Source: Arthrobacter sp. AFG20 (lineage in GTDB: Bacteria; Actinomycetota; Actinomycetes; Actinomycetales; Micrococcaceae). From it: a stretch of DNA of 64,000 nucleotides. Where the stretch lies: the NCBI RefSeq assembly GCF_002892795.1, contig NZ_PJMC01000007.1, positions 1-64,000 on the forward strand, in the 5' to 3' direction. Below the pieces are notes generated by a model. That model searched no databases. It was not told the origin of the DNA and saw only the letters and a program-made list of their open reading frames with translations. Shown piece after piece: positions 33,348 to 41,340 of this stretch; the first letter of the stretch is position 1, and each line of letters opens with the position of its first letter. The translations under genes were made by a program, and so were the position numbers.

Positions 33348-33391
33348 AACGCACGACGCCGGAACTCGGTTGAGTTCCGGCGTCGTGCGTT
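33348..33391. terminator. 20-bp perfect hairpin between convergent genes
   Basis: 33348-33367 (AACGCACGACGCCGGAACTC) pairs perfectly with 33372-33391 around GGTT. It probably terminates mtlD and/or the quinone-reductase transcript in both directions. Confidence 0.8.
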
Positions 33392-33486
33392 GCGCTGTGT
33401 TCGGCTTGGCTGTATTCAGTTTCGCGGTGCAGTAGTTCCGTCAAGCCGCGGTTCCCTCCCGCAGCAGGGCAGCGGCTCCGGCCAGG

Positions 33487-34650
33487 CTAGGCGGGGGCGG
33501 CGACGTCCTCCGCCTTGCGCTCCTCGACGAGGCCGCAGACCGCATCGAAGAGCGGGTGGTCCTGCCCCAGCCCGGTGATGCGCTCCGTGGCCGCGGCCGG
33601 TTCGGACGAGGCCAGGATCTGGCCGAGCTCCACGGCTTCGGCATCGGCGGGGTCGTTGAAGCGCAGGGCGGCCGCGATGGCCCCGAGCAGGGCCTCCGGG
33701 ACGATGCCGCGTTCGGCCAGTTCCGCCGCCGGACCGATGAACCGCTCGTGCCGGCTGAGCTTGCGCAGCGGCGCGCGCCCCACGCGGTGCACCGTGTCCG
33801 GCAGGTGCGGGTTGGTGAAACGGCCCAGAATCTTCTGGACGTAGGCTTCCTGCTCGTCGTAGCTGAAGCCGTGTTTGGACACGAGCAGCTGCTTGGTCTC
33901 GTCGAGCACGGCGCGCACGTCCGCAGCAACGTCCTCGTCCGCCATGGCGTCGGAGATCTTCTCCAGCCCGGCTTCAAAGCCGAAGTAGGCCGCGGACGCG
34001 TGCCCGGTGTTCACCGTGAACAGCTTGCGCTCGATGTACGGGCCCAGCTCGTCCACGAAGGTGGCGCCCGGAATCACCGGGGCGGCACCCCCGAACGGCG
34101 TCCGGTCGATGACCCATTCGTAGAACGTCTCCACCGTCACGTCCAGGCCCTGCCCGGGTTCCTGGTTGGGTACGATGCGGTCCACGGCTGTGTTGGCGAA
34201 CACCGCCGAGTCCGCCAAGGATCCGGCGGCCTCGTCCCAGGACGAGACGATCGACTCGCGCAGGATGTCCGTGGCGTTGATGGCGTTCTCGCATGCCATC
34301 ACCTGCAGCGGCGGCAGCCCTGCGGCGCGCGCGGCGATTCCCTTGGCGATCGCGGGGGCCACGAACTTCAGGATGTGCGGCCCAACCGCCGTGGTGACGA
34401 TGTCCGCCGTCGCGATTTCCTCGATGAGCTGCGGCTCCTGGGTGCCGGAGTTCACCGCCCGGAAGTTGTCCACCGTGCGCACGGCGGGGTTCTCCCCCAC
34501 CTCGTGCACGCTGTAGCTGTCAGCCCCGGCCAGCTCGGAGATCAGGGCATCCGCAACGTCAGCGAACACCACCTCATACCCGGCCTCGTGCAGCAGCAGT
34601 CCTACGAACCCCCGGCCGATGTTGCCGGCCCCAAAATGTACAGCCTTCAC
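33487..34650 (-). CDS. mtlD: mannitol-1-phosphate 5-dehydrogenase
   Basis: A 387-residue NAD-dependent enzyme of the long-chain polyol dehydrogenase family. It converts mannitol-1-phosphate to fructose-6-phosphate. MKAVHFGAGNIGRGFVGLLLHEAGYEV is the N-terminal Rossmann motif; the catalytic lysine region TVNTGHASAAYFG near residue 215 is typical of MtlD. The GTG start overlaps the last base of the mtlA stop codon, so the two genes are translationally coupled. The product of the PTS is therefore used immediately. Confidence 0.95.
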   Translation of the reverse strand: MKAVHFGAGNIGRGFVGLLLHEAGYEVVFADVADALISELAGADSYSVHEVGENPAVRTVDNFRAVNSGTQEPQLIEEIATADIVTTAVGPHILKFVAPAIAKGIAARAAGLPPLQVMACENAINATDILRESIVSSWDEAAGSLADSAVFANTAVDRIVPNQEPGQGLDVTVETFYEWVIDRTPFGGAAPVIPGATFVDELGPYIERKLFTVNTGHASAAYFGFEAGLEKISDAMADEDVAADVRAVLDETKQLLVSKHGFSYDEQEAYVQKILGRFTNPHLPDTVHRVGRAPLRKLSRHERFIGPAAELAERGIVPEALLGAIAAALRFNDPADAEAVELGQILASSEPAAATERITGLGQDHPLFDAVCGLVEERKAEDVAAPA

Positions 34651-36689
34651 TATGCGTTGACCTTTCCGAACAGTTCCAGCACTTCGTCCACGGATGTCGC
34701 CGCCTCCAGCTGCGCCACCTGAGCCTTGTTCGTGAAGACCTTGGCGATCGAGGAGAGGATGTGGAGGTGTTCGTTGTTGATGCCGGCCACGCCCACCACG
34801 AACTTGACCTGCTTCCCGTTCCAGTCGATGCCGTCCGGGTAGCGGACCACGGAGACGGCCGACTTCTTGATGTGGTCCTTCGCGGCGTTGGTGCCGTGCG
34901 GGATCGCCAGGAAGCTGCCCATGTAGGTGGACACGGACTCCTCTCGCTCGTGCATAGCGAGGATGTAGTCGTTGTCCACGGCCCCGCGCGCCAGGAGCAG
35001 CTGTCCCGCCTCATCAATCGCGGCATCCCGGGTGGAGGCGGAGCCGGTCAGGACCACGCTCTCCGGCACCAGGATGTCCGACGGCGCTGCGACAGTTTCG
35101 GGGGCAGCAGCAGTTTCGGCGCTGGTTCCGGCAGTTGCACCGGCTGCCGCCGAGGCGCGCGCTCCGGCACTGGTACCGGCTTCGGCGGGAGCCTCCGCTC
35201 CTTCCGCATTGCTGCGCTGGACCATTTCCACGATCTCGTCGTAGCGCGGGCTGTTCATGAAGTTGTCCACGGAGACGTGGACGGCGCTGGCCGTTGCCGG
35301 CTTGGCTCGTTCAGTGAGGTCCTGGTGGGTGACCACCACGTCATAGGTGTCGCTGAGGTTGGCGATGGATGCGTTGGTGACCTTGACATCCGGGAAGCCC
35401 GCCGCCTTGATCTTGTTGCGCAGCACCGAGGCGCCCATGGCACTGGAGCCCATGCCGGCGTCGCACGCGAACACGATGTTGCTGATGGGGCCGGTCAGAA
35501 CGCCCACCCCGCCGCCGGCGCCCACGCCCGTGAGGGTGGAGGCGACGGAGCTCTTCTTGCCCTTCATGGCTTCCATCTTCGACGTGGCAGCGTTGAGGTC
35601 GCCTTCGTCGCTGTGGTGCGTGGTGCGCAGGATCAGCGAGGCGACGAGGAAGGACACCGTCGCGGCAAGGAGGACGGACAGAATGACACCGAGGTAGCTG
35701 TCCCTAGAGGTCTGGGCGATCACCGCGATGATGGACCCGGGGGCCGCCGGCGCAACAAGCCCGGAGTTGGTGATGGCCAGTGTGGCGATGCCCGTCATGC
35801 CGCCAGCGATGGTGGCGAGGATGAGCATCGGGCGCATCAGGACGTAGGGGAAGTAGATTTCGTGGATGCCGCCGAAGAAGTGGATAAGGGCGGCGCCGGG
35901 GGCTGAGGCCTTGGCGGCGCCGCGCCCGAAGAACATGTAGGCGAGCAGAAGCCCGAGCCCCGGGCCCGGGTTGGCCTCGAGCAGGAACAGGATGGACTTG
36001 CCCTGTTCCAGCGACTGCTGGATGCCCAGCGGCGTCAGCACGCCGTGGTTGATGGCGTTGTTGAGGAACAACACCTTGGCCGGTTCGATGAAGATGCTGG
36101 TCAGGGGCAGCAGTCCGTTGTTCACCAGGAACTGGACCACGTTGCCGGCAGCCGTGCTGAAGGCCGTCACGAGCGGGGAAATGCCGTAGAAGCCGAGCAT
36201 GGCCAGCAGGGCGCCCCAGATGCCGGCGGAGAAGTTGTTCACCAACATCTCGAAGCCGGGCCTGATCTTGCCGTCCCAGATCGAGTCGAGCTTCTTCATG
36301 GTCCAGCCGCCCAGCGGGCCCATGATCATGGCACCGATGAACATCGGAATACCGGCACCGACGATCACGCCCATGGTGCCGATGGCGCCCACGACGCCGC
36401 CGCGGACGTCATAAACCATCCGGCCGCCGGTGTAGGCAATCAGTAGGGGCAGCAGATAGGTGATCATGGGGCCGACGAGGCCCGTGTTCGGGGCACCCGC
36501 GGCGTTGGTGCCAAAGCCGCCAAGCTGCGGTACGGGGATCCAGCCCTTCTCGATGAAGAGCGCGGTGATGATGCCCCAGGCGATGAACGCACCGATGTTG
36601 GGCATGATCATGCCGGACAGGAACGTCCCGAACTTCTGGACGTGCACCCGCGCGCTGGTTTTCGGTTTTGCAACTGTCTCTGTTGCCAT
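34650..36689 (-). CDS. mtlA: PTS mannitol transporter EIICBA, single chain
   Basis: A 679-residue fusion: EIIC membrane domain (about residues 15-340, with GGIHEIYFPYVLMRP), EIIB (about 380-470, phospho-Cys in FACDAGMGSSAMG), a 45-residue Ala/Glu/Gly/Thr linker, and EIIA (about 535-679, phospho-His in FLAIPHGTNAAKDH). It takes up mannitol and releases mannitol-1-phosphate in the cytosol. The ATG at 36689 has AGGAAA 7 nt upstream; an earlier in-frame start is unlikely. The low-complexity linker is probably a flexible tether. It is co-transcribed with mtlD, while a TetR gene lies upstream on the same strand. Confidence 0.94.
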   Translation of the reverse strand: MATETVAKPKTSARVHVQKFGTFLSGMIMPNIGAFIAWGIITALFIEKGWIPVPQLGGFGTNAAGAPNTGLVGPMITYLLPLLIAYTGGRMVYDVRGGVVGAIGTMGVIVGAGIPMFIGAMIMGPLGGWTMKKLDSIWDGKIRPGFEMLVNNFSAGIWGALLAMLGFYGISPLVTAFSTAAGNVVQFLVNNGLLPLTSIFIEPAKVLFLNNAINHGVLTPLGIQQSLEQGKSILFLLEANPGPGLGLLLAYMFFGRGAAKASAPGAALIHFFGGIHEIYFPYVLMRPMLILATIAGGMTGIATLAITNSGLVAPAAPGSIIAVIAQTSRDSYLGVILSVLLAATVSFLVASLILRTTHHSDEGDLNAATSKMEAMKGKKSSVASTLTGVGAGGGVGVLTGPISNIVFACDAGMGSSAMGASVLRNKIKAAGFPDVKVTNASIANLSDTYDVVVTHQDLTERAKPATASAVHVSVDNFMNSPRYDEIVEMVQRSNAEGAEAPAEAGTSAGARASAAAGATAGTSAETAAAPETVAAPSDILVPESVVLTGSASTRDAAIDEAGQLLLARGAVDNDYILAMHEREESVSTYMGSFLAIPHGTNAAKDHIKKSAVSVVRYPDGIDWNGKQVKFVVGVAGINNEHLHILSSIAKVFTNKAQVAQLEAATSVDEVLELFGKVNA

Positions 36690-36743
36690 GTGATTTCCTA
36701 ACCGTGGTCCCTGCTGCACCGCAGGATGGTCCGATAGTTTCGT

Positions 36744-37472
36744 CTAGCCGGTGGAACTGGTGGAGATCCGGTGTAGCCATTCGAGGAAGAGCTTGAGTTC
36801 CGAACTGGTGAGCTGGTCCGAGTGGGATGCCTGCAGCGCCGCATTCAGCGCGATGGCAGCCACCACCACGGATGACTTCCCGGAATCCTCCGATCCCGCC
36901 TCCCGCCCCTGGTCCCTGGACACCGCAAAGATCATGGCGTCCCGGGTCATCGTGGACAGCTCCAGGTTCCGCTCCGCGGCCGGTTCTGCGATCAGCATGA
37001 GCGTCACGCCCACGTTGGCGGCCAGGATGCTCCTGGCGGCTTCCCGTGGCTGGACGTTCAGCTGCCCGGCCGCAGCGGCCTTGTTCAGCATCTCCTCCAG
37101 GAGGCCCTCCGCATCGGCAACGATGGCGGGGCGGCTCTCGGGGCGGATGTTACCGAACATGACCAGATAAAGTTCGGGCTGCTTGAGCCCGAACTGCACG
37201 TGGTTGTCCCACATCCGCCGGATGTCCACCAGCGGCTGTCCGGACGGGGCGAAGTCCCTCTCGCCGGCCACATACTCTTCGAAACCCGCGGCGACAACTG
37301 CGTCAAACAAGCCCTCCTTGTCACCGAAGTGGTGATAGAGGGTGGGCGCCGTGACGCCCGCCAGCTGCGTGATCTGGCGGGTAGAAACAGCGGCCCCCGC
37401 GGATTTGGCCAGCAATTCGGCTGCCGCACGCAACAGCCTCAACTTGGGCGGAAGCTGGCCATCGAAACTCAT
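36744..37472 (-). CDS. TetR/AcrR regulator upstream of the mannitol operon
   Basis: A 242-residue TetR protein. The HTH lies at about residues 12-60 (LRLLRAAAELLAKSAGAAVSTRQITQLAGVTAPTLYHHFGDKEGLFDAV), followed by a helical effector domain. It is 54 bp upstream of mtlA on the same strand and divergent from ptsI, so it probably controls mannitol PTS expression; other bacteria use MtlR-type activators here. A TAGGGT box lies 7 nt before the ATG, and the palindrome at 37491-37505 just upstream is a plausible self-operator. Confidence 0.88.
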   Translation of the reverse strand: MSFDGQLPPKLRLLRAAAELLAKSAGAAVSTRQITQLAGVTAPTLYHHFGDKEGLFDAVVAAGFEEYVAGERDFAPSGQPLVDIRRMWDNHVQFGLKQPELYLVMFGNIRPESRPAIVADAEGLLEEMLNKAAAAGQLNVQPREAARSILAANVGVTLMLIAEPAAERNLELSTMTRDAMIFAVSRDQGREAGSEDSGKSSVVVAAIALNAALQASHSDQLTSSELKLFLEWLHRISTSSTG

Positions 37473-37490
37473 AACCGCTACCCTAGCACC

Positions 37491-37505
37491 TATAGCAACG
37501 CTATA
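37491..37505. promoter_or_regulatory. TetR operator candidate in the TetR-ptsI gap
   Basis: TATAGC AAC GCTATA at 37491-37505 has perfect 6-bp arms and starts 19 bp upstream of the TetR gene, next to its -10-like box at 37480-37485. It is placed to control both divergent transcripts. Confidence 0.6.
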
Positions 37506-37634
37506 TGAACTGAATCACATACAATTTTTTCAGGCACCGCAAAGCAGCATCGGACGTAGCCGTTCCGGGCTTCCGGGCTCCCACCCGGGCAGATACCGGC
37601 GGGCCTGGCTACCGGCAGAGAACGAGGACCTTCA

Positions 37635-39320
37635 GTGCAGAACTTCCCAGGAGTAGGCGTCAGCCCCGGCCGCATCATCGGCACGATCCGCCAGATGCCC
37701 AAGCCCATCAGCGAACCTCCGGCCGGCGAACAGCTGCCTGCCGGGACCACCCCCGAAGAGGCGACGGCAGCATTAAAGGCCGCAGCGGGTGCCGTCCATG
37801 ATGAGTTGAAGGCCCGCGCGGACCACGCCACCGGTGATGGCAAGACTGTCCTGGAAGCTACTGCCCTGATGGCCAAGGACACCATGCTGATCAAGGGCGC
37901 AGCTAAGCTGATCGCCCGCGGCACCTCGCCGCAGCGGGCCATCTGGGAATCAGGCTCTTCGGTTTCGGAAATGCTGCATAACCTCGGCGGTTACATGGCG
38001 GAGCGCGCCACCGACGTCCTGGATGTCCGCGCCCGCATCGTGGCCGAACTCCGTGGCGTATCCGCACCGGGCATCCCGTCGTCGAACGAACCGTTCATCC
38101 TGGTGGCCGAGGACCTGGCCCCCGCCGACACCGCCACCCTCGATCCCAACAAGGTCCTCGCCCTGGTCACCGCCGGCGGCGGTCCGCAGTCCCACACCGC
38201 GATCATCGCCCGCTCACTCGGCCTGCCCGCCGTCGTGGCCGCCGTCGGCGTGGACGAGCTCCCGGACGGCACCGAGGTTTACGTCGACGGCGCCGCCGGT
38301 TCCATCACGGCCAGCCCGGACGATTCGCTGCGCGCAGCCGCCGAGGCCTGGGCCGCCACGGCCTCCCTCCTCGCCGAGTTCAGCGGTACGGGTTCGACGG
38401 CGGACGGCCACCTCGTGCCCCTCCTCGCCAACGTGGGCGGGGCCAAGGACGCCCAGGCGGCGGCGAAGCTCGGCGCCCAGGGCGTGGGCCTGTTCCGCAC
38501 CGAGTTCTGCTTCCTCGAACGTGACACCGAGCCCACCGTCGAGGAACAGGCCGCCGCGTACAAGGGCGTGTTTGATGCCTTCCCGGGCAAGAAGGTGGTG
38601 CTCCGCACCCTGGACGCCGGCGCGGACAAGCCGCTCCCGTTCCTCACGGACTCCACCGAACCCAATCCGGCCCTGGGCGTGCGCGGCTACCGCACCGACT
38701 TCACCACGCCGGGCGTCCTCGACCGGCAGCTGGAGGCGATTGCGCAGGCCGAGAAGGAGTCGGAGGCTGACGTCTGGGTCATGGCGCCGATGATTTCGAC
38801 CGCGGAGGAAGCAGCCCGCTTTGCCACCATGTGCGCCGAGGCCGGCATCAAGACGCCGGGCGTGATGGTGGAGGTCCCCTCCGCCGCGCTCACTGCCGAC
38901 ACCATCCTGCGCGAAGTGGCGTTCGCCAGCCTGGGAACCAACGACCTCACCCAGTACGCCATGGCCGCCGACCGCCAGCTGGGTCCGCTCGCCGGGCTGA
39001 ACACGCCGTGGCAGCCTGCCGTGCTGCGCCTCGTGGGCCTGACGGTTGAGGGTTCACGGGCAGAGGGACACAACAAGCCGGTGGGCGTCTGCGGTGAGGC
39101 CGCTGCGGATCCGGCCCTCGCCGTCGTGCTGACCGGCCTGGGCGTCACCACGCTGTCCATGACTGCCCGGTCGCTGGCGGCGGTGGCCGCCGTGCTGAAG
39201 ACCGTCACGCTAGCGGAGGCGCAGGAGTTGGCCAAGCTGGCCCTGTCCGCGCCAAGCGCGGTGGAAGCCCGGGCCTGGGTGCGGGAGAAGCTGCCGGTCC
39301 TGGAGGAACTCGGACTGTAG
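37635..39320 (+). CDS. ptsI: PTS phosphoenolpyruvate-protein phosphotransferase, Enzyme I
   Basis: A 561-residue general PTS component: transfers phosphate from PEP to HPr. The phospho-His lies in GGGPQSHTAIIARSLGLPAVV (His187). The PEP-binding barrel has GVGLFRTEFCFL, TLDAGADKPLPFL and GVRGYRTDF, and the catalytic Cys is in GVCGEAAADP near the C-terminus. The GTG start has GAGGA 7 nt upstream. It is divergent from the TetR-mtlAD cluster. No HPr (ptsH) gene is in the window, so HPr must be encoded elsewhere. Confidence 0.95.
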   Translation: MQNFPGVGVSPGRIIGTIRQMPKPISEPPAGEQLPAGTTPEEATAALKAAAGAVHDELKARADHATGDGKTVLEATALMAKDTMLIKGAAKLIARGTSPQRAIWESGSSVSEMLHNLGGYMAERATDVLDVRARIVAELRGVSAPGIPSSNEPFILVAEDLAPADTATLDPNKVLALVTAGGGPQSHTAIIARSLGLPAVVAAVGVDELPDGTEVYVDGAAGSITASPDDSLRAAAEAWAATASLLAEFSGTGSTADGHLVPLLANVGGAKDAQAAAKLGAQGVGLFRTEFCFLERDTEPTVEEQAAAYKGVFDAFPGKKVVLRTLDAGADKPLPFLTDSTEPNPALGVRGYRTDFTTPGVLDRQLEAIAQAEKESEADVWVMAPMISTAEEAARFATMCAEAGIKTPGVMVEVPSAALTADTILREVAFASLGTNDLTQYAMAADRQLGPLAGLNTPWQPAVLRLVGLTVEGSRAEGHNKPVGVCGEAAADPALAVVLTGLGVTTLSMTARSLAAVAAVLKTVTLAEAQELAKLALSAPSAVEARAWVREKLPVLEELGL

Positions 39321-39331
39321 TTCGGCGAGCC

Positions 39332-39372
39332 GGAAAGCAGGCGCTTGGAATACCGGGCGGCGCCTGCCTTCC
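39332..39372. terminator. terminator between convergent ptsI and hydrolase
   Basis: GGAAAGCAGGCGC (39332-39344) pairs at 12 of 13 positions with 39360-39372. It is 12 bp after the ptsI stop codon and T/C-rich on the right. Confidence 0.65.
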
Positions 39373-39398
39373 TGGCGTTCAGACCGTCAAATTAGGGG

Positions 39399-40235
39399 TC
39401 AGGCCGTGGAGCCGCCGGCTGCCGCGGAGCCCTCGGCCGCGGCGCCGGCCCAGCGCCGGATGGTCCGGGCAACATCTTCGGGAGCGGTGTCCTGAACAAC
39501 GTGCCCGCACCCGGGTACCTCGGCAAACGCACCGTCCGGCGCCTGCGCGGCGAGGAGCTGGCACCACTGCCGGCGGGCGATCGGATCCCTTCCGCCGCGT
39601 AGCACGAGCACCGGCTGGGCCACGCCCCGGATCCGGGAGGCGAGCGGATACTCCATCATCACGGGCAGTTCGGTCAGATACCACCGAAACCCCGTCCGGA
39701 AATAGTCGGTGAAAACCACGGCATTGGTGGACGGCGGCTCGCAGAACAGGGCATCCCGCGTCAGGGCCAGCGCGTGCCAGGCCGCACTCCGGCGCTCGGG
39801 ATCCACCACAGGGCCCATGAGCACTGTCCGGGTCACCAGCCCGGGCGCCTGGAGCGCCAATTCCACTGCGAACTGGACGCCCATGGAATGGCCCACCATG
39901 ATGCAGGACTCCACGCCATACTCCGCCAGAACCGCCGCAACGAACGCCGCATATTCGCCCACCGTCACCTGGCGTCCGGGGCGCGGCGTGCTGTCGAAAC
40001 CCGGCAGGTCGAAGGAGTAGACGGGAGCGCCCCGGTCGGCGCCCTCCGCCTGCTGGTTCTGCTCTTTCGGGCCCCGGGCCAGTTCGACGTGCAGCCGGGC
40101 GAGGTAGCGGTGGGAGACGCCGATGCCGTGGAGCAGCACATAGGCCGGCTGCCCGGCGGCCGTCGCCTCGTTCGACGAGTAGAGGCGGCCCGTCAGGCCG
40201 TTCGCCGTCACTGCTACTCCACCGCTCAATCTCAT
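39399..40235 (-). CDS. alpha/beta hydrolase
   Basis: A 278-residue cytosolic alpha/beta hydrolase: oxyanion segment LLHGIGVSH, nucleophile elbow GHSMGVQ (Ser about 117), acid in VLRGGRDPIARR and the catalytic His in VPGCGHVVQD. Substrate is unknown; such enzymes act on esters, lactones or epoxides. A loop of about 16 residues rich in Lys/Gln/Glu (LARGPKEQNQQAEGADRGA) precedes strand 4. TATGCT lies 6 nt before the ATG (40242-40247), so the mRNA may be leaderless. It is transcribed toward ptsI and away from an HTH gene. Confidence 0.85.
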   Translation of the reverse strand: MRLSGGVAVTANGLTGRLYSSNEATAAGQPAYVLLHGIGVSHRYLARLHVELARGPKEQNQQAEGADRGAPVYSFDLPGFDSTPRPGRQVTVGEYAAFVAAVLAEYGVESCIMVGHSMGVQFAVELALQAPGLVTRTVLMGPVVDPERRSAAWHALALTRDALFCEPPSTNAVVFTDYFRTGFRWYLTELPVMMEYPLASRIRGVAQPVLVLRGGRDPIARRQWCQLLAAQAPDGAFAEVPGCGHVVQDTAPEDVARTIRRWAGAAAEGSAAAGGSTA

Positions 40236-40283
40236 CCGCCGAGCATATCCAACTCACCGTTCCGCAGCGGTTAGGCTTCTGCC

Positions 40284-40715
40284 ATGGCTCTGATTGCTCC
40301 CCGGGTGGCGCCCGCCCTTCCTGCCGAAGACGCGCTGGCGCTGCAGCGCGCGCTCGAGGGCGGCACTGACATCACCGTGTTCGTGGACGGCACCGTCCAC
40401 CGCCTCCCGCCCCAGGCGAGGGACGCCGTCGTCGACCTCCTGGCAAGGTTCAGCCGCGGCGAAGCGGTGACTGTAAGCAGCGTGGAGGAAATGCTCACCA
40501 CCTCAAAGGCGGCCGAACTGGCCGGCATCTCCCACACCTACCTGCGGAACATGACGGACCGGGGCGAGATCCCGGTGGAATACCGCGGCACGCACCGCCG
40601 CATCCGGCTGGCCGCCATCATGGCATGGCTTGAGGGGCAGAAAAGGAAGCAAGCCGCGGCCGCCGCCGGAGAAGCCTCCGACGCCGGGACGTCCAACGGG
40701 GGAAGCGGAAAGTAA
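40284..40715 (+). CDS. excisionase-type HTH DNA-binding protein
   Basis: 143 residues. The C-terminal half has an excisionase/MerR-like HTH (MLTTSKAAELAGISHTYLRNMTDRGEIPVEYRGTHRRIRLAAIMAWLEGQ); the N-terminal half is acidic and may bind a partner (TDITVFVDGTVHRLPPQARDAVVDLLARF). This layout is common in actinobacterial antitoxins paired with a PIN-domain toxin, but no such gene follows; instead a decayed fragment lies directly downstream. TAGGCT lies 6 nt before the ATG. It may be a regulator without a toxin or an orphaned antitoxin. Confidence 0.82.
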   Translation: MALIAPRVAPALPAEDALALQRALEGGTDITVFVDGTVHRLPPQARDAVVDLLARFSRGEAVTVSSVEEMLTTSKAAELAGISHTYLRNMTDRGEIPVEYRGTHRRIRLAAIMAWLEGQKRKQAAAAAGEASDAGTSNGGSGK

Positions 40716-40930
40716 CACCGCACCCGCGCGCGGCTTGCCGCCGGCCGGGCGGAAGTCAAGACTGTGGAGCACCTCGAAGATCTGGCCAGGCGCCACCGGG
40801 CCCGGCGCCGCATGGACAGCCGGTTCCACGTTGCCGTCAGCATCGCCGCCCAGTCCGGCAGGCTGACCTCGGCCGCCCTTCAGCTCGAAGCCGAACTGAT
40901 GACCCTCTGGTGGGTGATAAGGATCAAGCA
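40716..40930 (+). pseudogene. remnant of a GntR-family FCD effector domain
   Basis: Directly after the HTH stop codon, the same frame reads ARLAAGRAEV, then EHLEDLARRHRARRRMDSRFH and AVSIAAQSGRLTSAALQLEAEL. This matches the helical FCD ligand domain of FadR-type GntR regulators: a D-x-x-F-H metal/effector motif and the following A-x-x-A-G-N-like turn. No GntR winged helix precedes it, and the frame runs on into unrelated sequence after about LWWVI. No start with a binding site is evident. I read it as a fragment left by deletion; it could alternatively be a tiny stand-alone protein. Confidence 0.5.
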
Positions 40931-40983
40931 ACGATCCCCCGTAACCAGGGTTTCCGACTGGCGCGCGGGGTTACTCTTTATTC

Positions 40984-41271
40984 GTGGTGAGATTCAGGGG
41001 GTTGCACATCGTGGCGGGCATCGTCGCCATGGGTGTGGCGGCTGCCCTGGGAATCCTCATGGACCTGAACAATACCGCCGTTTTTACCTCCAGCTGCGTG
41101 GTCTACGTGGCAGTATCCCTGTGCGTCCAGAGCCGCCTCACGAAGTTCCGCACCCAACTCCAGGGACTTCCGAAACACCTCCCCGACGGCGTCACGCTGG
41201 AACGGACCGGAGACCGGACTACAGAACACCCGGCCGAGCACCTGCGCAGCGGCGAAGGCAACGCCGCCTAG
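40984..41271 (+). CDS. small membrane protein, unknown function
   Basis: A 95-residue product with two hydrophobic segments (about residues 8-25 and 31-47) and a polar C-terminal tail of about 45 residues (LQGLPKHLPDGVTLERTGDRT). No known domain is recognised. The GTG at 40984 has TACTCT exactly 6 nt upstream (40972-40977), the same spacing seen for other leaderless genes here, which supports it as a real gene. It stands alone between the GntR remnant and the convergent PucR gene. Confidence 0.55.
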   Translation: MVRFRGLHIVAGIVAMGVAAALGILMDLNNTAVFTSSCVVYVAVSLCVQSRLTKFRTQLQGLPKHLPDGVTLERTGDRTTEHPAEHLRSGEGNAA

Positions 41272-41340
41272 TCCCCGCCGCCTCCCTCGCCTCGCAAGCT
41301 CGGCCATGGAACCCTGGCGGCGTGGGCCCAAAGCCGGGCG

